From Bordetella parapertussis (GTDB taxonomy: Bacteria > Pseudomonadota > Gammaproteobacteria > Burkholderiales > Burkholderiaceae_C): a stretch of DNA of 17,471 nt. The DNA is taken from contig CAMDAN010000046.1 of the NCBI GenBank assembly GCA_945888535.1, positions 1 to 17,471 of the forward strand, in the 5' to 3' direction. Both the position numbers and the translations under genes were made by a program. The notes beneath the pieces were generated by a model, which was not told the origin of the DNA, made no database searches, and worked only from the letters and a program-made list of their open reading frames with translations. Position 1 is the first letter of the stretch; each line of letters opens with the position of its first letter. This document shows, one piece after another, positions 1 to 6,447 of this stretch.

Positions 1-233
1 GAGACCAGCAGGTTGACCACCGACTCTTTCGAAGTGTCGTACTCCCGAATCACCGCCAAGATATCTTTTGCAGGAAGCTGTTCCAGAACCAGCATCAAGG
101 CGCTGTCGCCCTCGGCATCGGCTAACTCAACCAAGGCGGACTCGGCGCCCACGATATCGCCCGCTGCTATTAGGCTTTGGGTTTTAGTAATGAGGGCGAG
201 GTGCGTGTTCATAGGAAGGTCTTTCACGTGCAT
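1..233 (-). CDS. MgtE N-terminal-like helical protein (partial, C-terminal end outside window)
   Basis: Partial minus-strand gene; the first 77 codons are visible and the rest lies beyond the left edge. The start ATG (233-231) shares its A with the TAA stop of the upstream gene, so translation is probably coupled to it. A second in-frame ATG lies at 212-210. The visible protein is helical and leucine-rich: GDIVGAESALVELADAEGD, then LEQLPAKDILAVIREYD. The pattern of short helices with LP-x-x-D-h-x-x-h-h-R resembles the cytosolic N domain of MgtE magnesium channels. That is pattern recognition on a fragment, so the family call is tentative. It is the third gene of a unit with a J-domain protein and an acidic-tailed protein. 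No membrane segment is visible, so it cannot be called a transporter. Confidence 0.5.
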   Translation of the reverse strand, partial: MHVKDLPMNTHLALITKTQSLIAAGDIVGAESALVELADAEGDSALMLVLEQLPAKDILAVIREYDTSKESVVNLLV

Positions 234-778
234 TATTCTTTTCGGTCAAAGCCTTGCTCGACCATCCAATCGTTGCCCGCTTCTTCGCGGGCACGGGCTT
301 CTTTTTCTTCTTCTGCGTCCGCGCCGTGGCCAGAGTTTTCTTCACCGTCTTCGGAATCTTCGTCCTCGCTCTCATGCACGGGAGCGTGGCTTGGTTTGGC
401 AAACAAATACTCCAAACCCGCCGCCACCGTCAAAAGCCACTCGCCCATGGGCTCCTTGCTTAACTCCGACGCCAGTTCTTGGGCCCAGGGCTCCAAGCTA
501 ATCGCGTCCGCCAAACTATCCCAATCCGGTAACTCGTCAGACTCCAGACTCACTAAGTGATCCATTACCGCTGGCTTTTCAAAGTGCATCCCTTGGTGAA
601 ATACGACCGACACCATTTCGGGGCTGAGCTCCATCATCTGGCGCAAAAAGGGCAACTCCTTACGCCGCTGCCCTAAGCGATGGCGCAAAACGTTGATACC
701 TTCAGAGTCGAAGGTCATGTCGTCAATTTCTGAAGCGTAGGAAGACCGCAATTGGCTAAAAAAAGAAGAGGTTTGCAT
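233..778 (-). CDS. Hypothetical protein with strongly acidic C-terminal tail
   Basis: 181-residue protein from ATG 778-776, starting MQTSSFFSQL. I do not recognise the family. Residues 1-115 look like a folded helical domain, with LRHRLGQRRKELPFLRQMM and LADAISLEPWAQELASEL as amphipathic helices. Residues about 120-165 are almost only Glu, Asp, Ser and Ala (ESEDEDSEDGEEN, then AEEEKEARAREE), and the chain ends NDWMVEQGFDRKE. The frame stays open upstream to a GTG at 838, but that would overlap the J-domain gene by 38 bases; the ATG leaves a 22-base gap, so I chose it. It has no obvious Shine-Dalgarno. No signal peptide or membrane segment is seen. Position directly after a J-domain gene suggests, but does not show, a link to chaperone function. 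Confidence 0.7.
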   Translation of the reverse strand: MQTSSFFSQLRSSYASEIDDMTFDSEGINVLRHRLGQRRKELPFLRQMMELSPEMVSVVFHQGMHFEKPAVMDHLVSLESDELPDWDSLADAISLEPWAQELASELSKEPMGEWLLTVAAGLEYLFAKPSHAPVHESEDEDSEDGEENSGHGADAEEEKEARAREEAGNDWMVEQGFDRKE

Positions 779-800
779 GGCGAAGAGCGATCGATCTGAC

Positions 801-1076
801 TTAAAGGACCTTGTCAAGGTAGTGGTTCCAAATTTCACCCGCCGTGACCAAGGGGGCGTCTAAGAGATTGCGTCGGCGGTTGTCGTCGTAGGCTTGGCGC
901 TTGTCCGTATCAGAAAGGACGTTATACGCCTCTTGAACCTGCCTAAACCGAGCGGGGGCGTCGGGATCGGTGTTGCGGTCTGGGTGGTAGAGCGAGGCCA
1001 GTTGGCGAAACGCCTTCTTGATGTCTGCCGTGTGGGCGTCACTTCGAAGTCCAAGGGCGCTGTAGTGGTCGGTCAT
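801..1076 (-). CDS. Small J-domain (DnaJ-like) co-chaperone
   Basis: 91-residue protein that is almost only a J domain. It opens with DHYSALGL, the usual start of helix I, carries the diagnostic HPD tripeptide at residues 31-33 (LYHPDRN), and follows with [13 protein letters not shown] and KRQAYDD, the typical helices III and IV. J domains stimulate ATP hydrolysis by Hsp70/DnaK through the HPD loop. No Gly/Phe region, zinc-finger or C-terminal substrate domain is present, so this is a class C (type III) J protein, not DnaJ itself. The last 20 residues ([16 protein letters not shown]) are outside the domain. It is the first gene of a minus-strand unit with the two genes downstream. A -10-like TAAAAT lies only six bases before the ATG and no Shine-Dalgarno is visible. 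Confidence 0.9.
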   Translation of the reverse strand: MTDHYSALGLRSDAHTADIKKAFRQLASLYHPDRNTDPDAPARFRQVQEAYNVLSDTDKRQAYDDNRRRNLLDAPLVTAGEIWNHYLDKVL

Positions 1077-1145
1077 ACCGCTATTTTAAGGGGAGGCATT
1101 CCATTGCACCCATCCGATGTTTGGGCATCAATTCCCTGAGTGTAC

Positions 1146-1421
1146 TTAGCAGGTAAACCCAACTTTTAATCCAAAAATAGCAGCAATTTTTTCTAAAGTT
1201 TCAACCGTAGGGTTGGCCGTACCCGCTTCTATTTGTTTGAGTGATTGCACACTGATACCTCGGTGTTTAGAAAATTCGGTTTGAGTGAGCCGGCTCATTT
1301 TTCGCATGGTCACCACGGCTTCTTGAATTGTCAATGTCCCGGCCGCGATGTCGACGTAAAACTGCTCTCTTCGTGCGGCTGATTCAATTGGGGAAATAGA
1401 TTTTTTGACGCGCTTATCCAT
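1146..1421 (-). CDS. hipB: HipB-like helix-turn-helix antitoxin
   Basis: 91-residue DNA-binding protein from ATG 1421-1419. Residues about 43-90 form an XRE/Cro-type helix-turn-helix: SRLTQTEFSKHRGISVQSLKQIE, then TANPTVETLEKIAAIFGLKVGF, the usual end of HipB-type regulators. It overlaps the end of the hipA-like gene by 8 bases (ATGGATAA). An AAGGA Shine-Dalgarno sits about 7 bases before the ATG inside hipA, which fixes this start over the longer open frame reaching 1520. HipB proteins bind and inhibit the HipA kinase and repress their own operon. The toxin gene comes first here, opposite to hipBA of E. coli. Function is inferred from family and neighbour. Confidence 0.85.
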   Translation of the reverse strand: MDKRVKKSISPIESAARREQFYVDIAAGTLTIQEAVVTMRKMSRLTQTEFSKHRGISVQSLKQIEAGTANPTVETLEKIAAIFGLKVGFTC

Positions 1422-2742
1422 GGCTTGATCCTTTGATGTCTTGCAACTGCCGGGCCTGGGCTTCGATGGACTTGGCGCATTGGGCGAGGACATCTTCGTC
1501 AACACCGCAGTCTCGGGCAATCACATCAAGGCGACCCACTGTTTCAGAAAATTGGACTAAATCAGCGGCAATCCATTCGCGTTCTGGCTCCGGGATACCG
1601 AGTTGTTCGCTGACTTGCTTCCAGTCCGTTTGCCTGACTCCTTGCTTATCGCGCCAGTGGCAACTCCGAGAAACGACCTCGGGGTCTTTAAACATGGGGG
1701 CAAAGTCAAAGAGGGGCGTGAGCTGAATAAGGCCCTCGGGGGTACGTTGTACAGCCGTATTTCTGGCATGGTTGTCAGTGTTGCGAAGGGCGAGGTTGAG
1801 TACATCGCGCTTGATGAACTCAATGGTTTCTCCCGCTGGGTCGGTAACCACTCGGCGGATACCTGCCAATAGAGTTTGCTGGGAATGCGCCATACCAAAA
1901 CCACGTTGTCCAACGATGCTGGCGAGGCTTTCTTGATGGAGGTGTTGTACCCCACCAACTCCAGGTGTCACTTGCCTGTCAAACCGTCGAACAAACAACA
2001 TTTCACCCCGCAGAACTGGTACATATTTGCACCTTAAGCCAACCGCGTCAGCAACCTTTAAGTAGGCGGCTTCATTGCGCAATACTGCGCGGTCTTCATC
2101 GCTTTTTCCGCGTGGTAATTTAACGAGCCAATGCTCGCATGCCAGATCATCTGGCAGCGCCATGTCTGCAAACCACCGCCCATGGATATCGGTTGTTAAT
2201 AAAAACTTGGGTGCAACGCCTTGAACACCTGTCGTTCCTGTGGCAAGCATGGAGTGCAGCGATATGTGGTTGAGAAACTCATCGGTGCGGTGGGTAATGT
2301 CATCCAAGCTGATGCCGTCTTTGAGTTCAGGGTCAGGATTTTTCTTCGCCTCTTGGTTATAAAAGTCCATTGCCGTGCTGATGCGCAAGCACCCGATCGG
2401 ATTGAATGCCCCAGCCATGACAAGTGGCATGACCATTTCGTCACTGTCTGGAAGGTTCAAAGCAGAGAGTAAAAACTTACGCCCTTTGCCTTGGGGTACG
2501 AGGTCATACAAAAAAGAAGGCGGCCGATGGTCAGCTTCAATGCCCATCGCGCCTTGCATTCTTGGCGCTGGCCTTAAGCCTACCGGCACGGTCAAAGACA
2601 CGGGCAGATTGACATCTCCAAAGACATAGCTGTCTAAGTAACTGAAGCGAACGCGGTCGTGGCTTAACGCTTGTAGTTCTGCAGCTTGATGCCAGATACC
2701 GGCATGATGCAGTTCTAGGATGGCTGTTGTTGGATAGTTCAT
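1414..2742 (-). CDS. hipA: HipA-family serine/threonine kinase toxin
   Basis: 442 residues, about the usual HipA length. HipA kinases of known function phosphorylate targets such as glutamyl-tRNA synthetase and arrest growth; this target is unknown. The N-terminal part (1-125) matches the HipA N1/N2 domain pattern (PLSLTVPVG-like PVSLTVPVG, then FLYDLVPQG). Residues 168-181 (TGTTGVQGVAPKFL) align with the Gly-rich loop. K208 (WLVKLP) fits the ATP-binding lysine. The catalytic loop is NTDNHARN (321-328) with D323, and the metal-binding Asp is in LFDFAP (D346). The start ATG has no Shine-Dalgarno; the N-terminal sequence MNYPTTAILELHHAGIW fits a natural start. The loop lacks a clear Ser at the place of the E. 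coli autophosphorylation residue S150. It is divergent from a nucleotidyltransferase gene. Confidence 0.9.
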   Translation of the reverse strand: MNYPTTAILELHHAGIWHQAAELQALSHDRVRFSYLDSYVFGDVNLPVSLTVPVGLRPAPRMQGAMGIEADHRPPSFLYDLVPQGKGRKFLLSALNLPDSDEMVMPLVMAGAFNPIGCLRISTAMDFYNQEAKKNPDPELKDGISLDDITHRTDEFLNHISLHSMLATGTTGVQGVAPKFLLTTDIHGRWFADMALPDDLACEHWLVKLPRGKSDEDRAVLRNEAAYLKVADAVGLRCKYVPVLRGEMLFVRRFDRQVTPGVGGVQHLHQESLASIVGQRGFGMAHSQQTLLAGIRRVVTDPAGETIEFIKRDVLNLALRNTDNHARNTAVQRTPEGLIQLTPLFDFAPMFKDPEVVSRSCHWRDKQGVRQTDWKQVSEQLGIPEPEREWIAADLVQFSETVGRLDVIARDCGVDEDVLAQCAKSIEAQARQLQDIKGSSHG

Positions 2743-2861
2743 TTATTTATTTTAGTAGACTATTAACCAATATTTTTGCTAATTTAGTATATTTAAATAG
2801 ACTAAAAATCTCTTCTGGAGAATTTGTGCCAATATTTGGCTTGATCGTGCTAGTATTTGGC
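2743..2861. promoter_or_regulatory. Shared AT-rich divergent promoter region of hipA and the nucleotidyltransferase gene
   Basis: This 119-base gap is far more AT-rich than its neighbours. It contains a minus-strand -10-like TATACT (2791-2786) for hipA and a 7-base inverted repeat TTTTAGT/ACTAAAA (2750-2756 and 2801-2807) on both sides of it. Near the right end two related 13-mers, GCCAATATTTGGC (2828-2840) and GCTAGTATTTGGC (2849-2861), start exactly 21 bases apart, two helical turns. The first is nearly palindromic (GCCAA/TTGGC arms). A further CCAATATTT lies at 2767-2775. These are good candidates for HipB or winged-helix operator sites; the assignment is inference. No convincing -35 was found on either strand. 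Confidence 0.5.
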
Positions 2862-3452
2862 ATGACATTAAGTTCCGCACTCTTCACAGAAAGTCAATCG
2901 CGGCTTTTTCTCTGGCTTTTTGGGCAGCCTGAAAGGGCTTACCACTTAAGTGAGTTACGCCGTCTCACAGGTTTAGGTAGTGCATCCCTTCAGCGCGAAC
3001 TCAATAGCCTTGCAGAAGCTGGGTTGGTAAATTCCAAGGCTGTGGGCAATATGCGGCAGTTCCAGGCCAACCCCTTGTCTCCGATATTCAATGAGATGGT
3101 AGCGCTTACCCATAAAACCCTTGGTGTGGTTCCTTTGTTATGCAACGCGCTGTTGCCCCTAACCCCTGATTTGTTGGCTGCTTGGATATATGGATCAATA
3201 GCAAAACAAACAGATACCGCTCATAGTGATATTGATGTCATGCTGGTTGGCAGTAATTTATTACTGGGACGTGTACTGCCTTATTTGGAGCCTGTGCAAG
3301 CTCAATTGGGCCGCAAGATTAATCCAAGCTGTTTTACAACTGAGGAGTTTGCAAGGCGGCAAGCCGAACCCGATTCCTTTGTTAACCGTGTATTGTCGCA
3401 ACCTACTCTGAAGTTAATAGGTGATATCAATGACCTTGCCCGCGTTGGATAA
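2862..3452 (+). CDS. Winged-helix / minimal nucleotidyltransferase fusion protein
   Basis: 196 residues from ATG 2862. Residues 1-70 form an ArsR-like winged helix (LFTESQSRLFLWLFGQPERA, HLSELRRLTGLGSASLQREL, LAEAGLV). Residues 105-165 carry a MNT-type nucleotidyltransferase core with the exact motif GS-x10-DxD: GS at 111-112 and D123/D125 (SDIDVMLVG). Such enzymes transfer nucleotides to RNA or protein, often as the antitoxin half of HEPN/MNT pairs. The strand that usually holds the third acidic residue reads GRKINPSCFT, without an Asp. No HEPN gene lies nearby. The start is uncertain: GTG 2826 is preceded by GGAG at 5 bases and would add 12 hydrophobic residues. ATG 2862 has no Shine-Dalgarno but matches the family's usual beginning. 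It is divergent from hipA and convergent with ppk2. Confidence 0.85.
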   Translation: MTLSSALFTESQSRLFLWLFGQPERAYHLSELRRLTGLGSASLQRELNSLAEAGLVNSKAVGNMRQFQANPLSPIFNEMVALTHKTLGVVPLLCNALLPLTPDLLAAWIYGSIAKQTDTAHSDIDVMLVGSNLLLGRVLPYLEPVQAQLGRKINPSCFTTEEFARRQAEPDSFVNRVLSQPTLKLIGDINDLARVG

Positions 3453-3482
3453 CTTAGCCCGGATCGGAAAAACTCCATAGCC

Positions 3483-4394
3483 TTAGTAAATTTCAGGAAC
3501 AAACATCTCCGAGGGGACTTGTTGGCGGATGTAGTCTTCATGGCGAACACGCGCAGGCAAAACAATGGGCTGGTGTGGAACTTCTTCGTAGGGCATTTGT
3601 TCCAGCAAGTGGTGGATGCAGTTCAAGCGGGCTTTCTTTTTATCCACTGCTTGAACAATCCACCAAGGCGCCTCTGGGATGTGCGTTCTGTCGAGCATGA
3701 CTTCTTTGGCGGCGGTGTAGTCTTCCCAGCGCTTGCGCGACTCCAAATCCATGGGGCTGAGTTTCCATTGCTTAAGTGGGTCGTGGATACGGCCTAAAAA
3801 CCGGGAATGCTGTTCTTCATCCGAAATGGAGAACCAGTATTTAATCAGTTGAATGCCGGAGCTGATGAGCATTTTTTCAAATTCAGGAACGGTGCGAAAA
3901 AACTCTTCGTACTGGTCATCAGAACAAAACCCCATAACCCGCTCCACCCCTGCGCGGTTGTACCAGCTTCTATCAAAAAGAACGATTTCTCCCGCAGCGG
4001 GAAGGTGAGAGACGTAGCGTTGAAAGTACCACTGGGTTTTTTCACGGTCATTGGGCGCGGGTAATGCGGCAACACGGCACACTCGAGGGTTCAGGCGTTG
4101 GGTGATGCGCTTGATGGCGCCCCCTTTGCCCGCTGCGTCGCGGCCCTCAAACAAAACCACCACTTTATGGCCGGTTGCGATGACCCAGTCTTGTAACTTG
4201 ACTAACTCACCTTGGAGCCTAAAAAGTTCGCGAAAGTAGCTGGTTCGCGCGGCGCGTGATTCATCGGTGGCATTGGTGGTCTCGTCGCTCGAAAAAGCCC
4301 GGTCTTCGACTTCCATTTCCAGTTCTTCATCAAAACTGTCCAACAAATCAAGTCGAATCCGGCGCACCAAATCATCTTCGCTGGAGTGGTTCAT
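3483..4394 (-). CDS. ppk2: Polyphosphate kinase 2 (PPK2 family)
   Basis: 303-residue cytosolic kinase that uses polyphosphate to phosphorylate nucleoside diphosphates, or the reverse. The PPK2 core is complete: Walker A GRDAAGKGG at 84-92, Walker B VLFDRSWYNR with D141, and the lid RAGVERVMGFCSDDQYEEF just after it. Downstream blocks KYWFSISDEEQHSRF and WKLSPMDLESRKRWEDY are typical of the family. The single-domain length and N-terminal extension fit class I PPK2; the preferred nucleotide cannot be read from the sequence. An acidic, variable stretch occupies residues 20-48. A good Shine-Dalgarno (AAGGGG) lies about 8 bases before the ATG. The gene stands alone, convergent with the nucleotidyltransferase gene (30-base gap) and divergent from the hemerythrin gene. 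Confidence 0.93.
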   Translation of the reverse strand: MNHSSEDDLVRRIRLDLLDSFDEELEMEVEDRAFSSDETTNATDESRAARTSYFRELFRLQGELVKLQDWVIATGHKVVVLFEGRDAAGKGGAIKRITQRLNPRVCRVAALPAPNDREKTQWYFQRYVSHLPAAGEIVLFDRSWYNRAGVERVMGFCSDDQYEEFFRTVPEFEKMLISSGIQLIKYWFSISDEEQHSRFLGRIHDPLKQWKLSPMDLESRKRWEDYTAAKEVMLDRTHIPEAPWWIVQAVDKKKARLNCIHHLLEQMPYEEVPHQPIVLPARVRHEDYIRQQVPSEMFVPEIY

Positions 4395-4539
4395 GGTTTT
4401 CCCCTTCAGGGTTTTAAAAGATCGAGTCCTATCCTAATTCTTGAAAATGTAATATTTATGACACAAATCGCGGCGTTTTAGCTACTTGAAAGTGGGGTGA
4501 TAGCCTTAAGTGCGGGCGATTTTGATATTTGCCTGAGGG

Positions 4540-4580
4540 TTGACATACATCAAGTTCTAAATTTCGGCGAGTCTGAGAAT
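4540..4580 (+). promoter_or_regulatory. Putative FNR/CRP-family site and -10 element before the hemerythrin gene
   Basis: TTGACATACATCAA at 4540-4553 matches the FNR/Anr/Dnr consensus TTGAT-N4-ATCAA in 9 of 10 positions. A weak -10 (GAGAAT, 4575-4580) lies downstream, which would place transcription start near 4587 and the site centre near -40.5, the class II activator position. The ATG follows at 4614. Spacing and match are read from the sequence; activation by an oxygen- or NO-sensing regulator is inference. The remaining part of the 219-base gap (4395-4539) shows nothing clear beyond the ppk2 ribosome binding site. Confidence 0.6.
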
Positions 4581-4613
4581 GAGGCAAACAATTCTTTAGA
4601 ACTAGGAGACGCT

Positions 4614-5213
4614 ATGAATCACGCCAGTTTACGCATCATCAATGATGAGCATTCTTCACTGGCAGCAATGCTGCAATCCATGCGAATGATGATTGAGCGC
4701 GGTCCTGACAACGAACCAGAATTGTTTTTTGACATATTGAGGGCCATGCTTTTCTACGTGGACGAAGTCCCAGAAAAGCAGCACCATAAAAAAGAAACAG
4801 TTTTATTTTTCCCGCTTGTTGCAAGACGCTCTCAGCAGTGTGATGAGTTAATTCAGCGATTGAACCAAGAGCATGCCAATGGTGAAGCAAAAGTCAGAGA
4901 GCTCCAACACTTGCTATTGGCATGGGAAATACTCGGTGATTCACGCCGACAAATTTTTGAGACCGAGTTTGAAGCGTATTTTGGTTTCTACATGGAGCAT
5001 ATGCACTTAGAAAAAACCGTCATCATTCCTGAAGCATTGCGAGTTTTATCGGAGAGCGACTGGGCAACGCTGAACGCGGCTTTTTCACTCAACAACGATC
5101 CTTTGTCCATGTCTATCCCACGCGACCCGCTATACGACCGACTGTTCACAAGAATCACGCTGCGAACGCCGGAGCCGATCGGTTTAGGAATGGCGCATCG
5201 CACAGTGAGCTGA
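4614..5213 (+). CDS. Hemerythrin-like HHE-domain protein
   Basis: 199 residues from ATG 4614, chosen because AGGAG sits 5 bases upstream; the frame is open to 4497 but the extra part has no support. The HHE four-helix pattern is present: H13 (NDEHSSL), HHKKET with H57/H58 and E61, H87 (NQEHANG), and MEHMHLEKTVIIPEAL with H129, H131 and E133. These residues would bind a diiron centre able to carry or sense O2 or NO. The last 45 residues are outside the domain and unlike anything I recognise. The gene is followed after 9 bases by a UbiM-type hydroxylase on the same strand, so the two are probably one transcript, behind a putative FNR-type site. The role is unknown; oxygen supply, NO or iron handling are possible. 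Confidence 0.88.
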   Translation: MNHASLRIINDEHSSLAAMLQSMRMMIERGPDNEPELFFDILRAMLFYVDEVPEKQHHKKETVLFFPLVARRSQQCDELIQRLNQEHANGEAKVRELQHLLLAWEILGDSRRQIFETEFEAYFGFYMEHMHLEKTVIIPEALRVLSESDWATLNAAFSLNNDPLSMSIPRDPLYDRLFTRITLRTPEPIGLGMAHRTVS

Positions 5214-5222
5214 CGATTTACT

Positions 5223-6422
5223 ATGAATGCAGACATCATTATTGTTGGAGCCGGTCCTTCTGGGCTGTGCCTTGCCAAGTCATTAAGCGGCCAAGGTTTG
5301 CGAATAACCTTGGTCGAACAACAATCTCTTGAGGACATTTCCAACCCCGGATTTGACGGCCGAGAAATTGCCTTGACCCAACACTCCGCCAAGCTGATGC
5401 AAGATTTGGACTTGTGGTCTCGGATAGAGAATCCGTCCATCTCGCAGCTCAAGGATGCAAAAATATTGGATGGCAGTTCTGACTTTGAAATGCTTATCCC
5501 CCACCAGTTGGGTAAACACAAAGAGCTTGGCTGGCTTGTTTCTAACCATTTGATTCGCAAAGCGGCCTACGAAGCCGTCGCAGACAGCGCCAAATCCAAC
5601 CACGACATTACGATTTTGACCAGCCAAAAGGTGGTGCATGTGGAAACCAATGAAGTAGGCGGATGGGTCAGGCTAGCCAATGGCGACCAACTCCAAGCAC
5701 GTTTGATTGTTGCGGCGGACAACCGGTTTTCAACATCGCGGCGAATGATGGGAATAGCGGCAGAGATGCATGATTTCAGTCGCAATATGCTCGTATGTTG
5801 TATGACCCATGAGGTGTCCCACGACAACATTGCGTGGGAGTGGTTCGATTACGGTCAGACATTGGCCCTGTTGCCTATGAACCCAGACCCTATTAGCCAC
5901 ATGCACCGCAGTTCCGTTGTGATCACCGTGACCGGTCCAGAGGCAGATGGTTTGATGAAAAAATCGTTACTTGATTTTTCGCTGGATGTGGAGCGGAGAT
6001 TCAAAAACAGACTCGGGAAAATGCAGTTGGTCAGCACCAAGCATGCATACCCTTTGGTTTCTGTTTATCCGAAACGACTCGTCGCCAACCGATTTGCAAC
6101 CGTTGGCGATGCTGCTGTCGGTATGCATCCCGTTACGGCGCACGGTTTTAATTTTGGACTCTTAGGGGTTGAATCGCTTTCCCAAGCAATCATCCAGGCA
6201 AAACTTGCTGGCGTGGATATTGGAAATATGGATTTGCTAGAGCGCTACGAAAAGCAGCACCGCCGCAATACCCGACCGCTTTTCCTGATAACGCGTTTGA
6301 TCACGGAAATTTACACCAGAGAATCACCTCCAGCTAAATTACTGCGCAAGGCGATGCTCCATATCGGCCAGCGCCTGACACCCCTAAAACAGTCTATTGC
6401 TGCTTCACTGAGTGGGGCCTAA
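5223..6422 (+). CDS. ubiM: UbiM-type FAD-dependent ubiquinone-ring hydroxylase
   Basis: 399-residue flavoprotein monooxygenase of the UbiH/UbiF/COQ6 family. The FAD-binding GxGxxG is VGAGPSG (8-14) with an acidic E32 ending the second strand. DGREIAL (45-51) and ELGWLVSNHLIRKAAYEAV (101-119) follow, then the second FAD motif GDAAVGMHPVTAHGFNFGL (295-313). The HPVTAHG form, where UbiH and UbiF normally have HPIAGQG, together with DGREIAL and LVSNHLIR, points to UbiM, described as hydroxylating the ubiquinone precursor ring at several positions. That subfamily call is from memory of the family, so regiospecificity is open. It follows the hemerythrin gene by 9 bases with only a weak Shine-Dalgarno, suggesting shared transcription. 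It probably acts at the inner membrane face. Confidence 0.78.
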   Translation: MNADIIIVGAGPSGLCLAKSLSGQGLRITLVEQQSLEDISNPGFDGREIALTQHSAKLMQDLDLWSRIENPSISQLKDAKILDGSSDFEMLIPHQLGKHKELGWLVSNHLIRKAAYEAVADSAKSNHDITILTSQKVVHVETNEVGGWVRLANGDQLQARLIVAADNRFSTSRRMMGIAAEMHDFSRNMLVCCMTHEVSHDNIAWEWFDYGQTLALLPMNPDPISHMHRSSVVITVTGPEADGLMKKSLLDFSLDVERRFKNRLGKMQLVSTKHAYPLVSVYPKRLVANRFATVGDAAVGMHPVTAHGFNFGLLGVESLSQAIIQAKLAGVDIGNMDLLERYEKQHRRNTRPLFLITRLITEIYTRESPPAKLLRKAMLHIGQRLTPLKQSIAASLSGA

Positions 6423-6438
6423 CCGGCCGGATTTTTTT
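6416..6438 (+). terminator. Weak candidate terminator after ubiM
   Basis: GGCC-TAACC-GGCC can form a 4-base stem around the ubiM stop codon and is followed by GGA and seven T (6432-6438). The stem is short, so this is only a candidate. A perfect 10-base palindrome TAGTGCACTA follows at 6441-6450 and covers the stop codon of the convergent ATPase gene. Confidence 0.3.
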
Positions 6439-6447
6439 GATAGTGCA

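Noticed and set aside
13..560. Plus-strand open frames of 127-162 codons
   Set aside because: They lie opposite the acidic-tailed and MgtE-N-like genes; the composition is repetitive (Ser, Pro, Arg runs) and they show no domain or ribosome binding site.
2727..2861. N-terminal extension of the nucleotidyltransferase frame up to 2727
   Set aside because: It runs through the AT-rich promoter region and the hipA start, and the translated part (IYFSRLLTNIFANLVYL) is not family-like. The GTG at 2826 remains a possible start.
3453..3482. Bidirectional terminator between the nucleotidyltransferase and ppk2
   Set aside because: No stem followed by a T-run can be drawn on either strand in this 30-base gap.
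4395..4539. Riboswitch or further promoter in the ppk2/hemerythrin gap
   Set aside because: Only the ppk2 ribosome binding site and AT-rich sequence are seen; no conserved leader structure was recognised.
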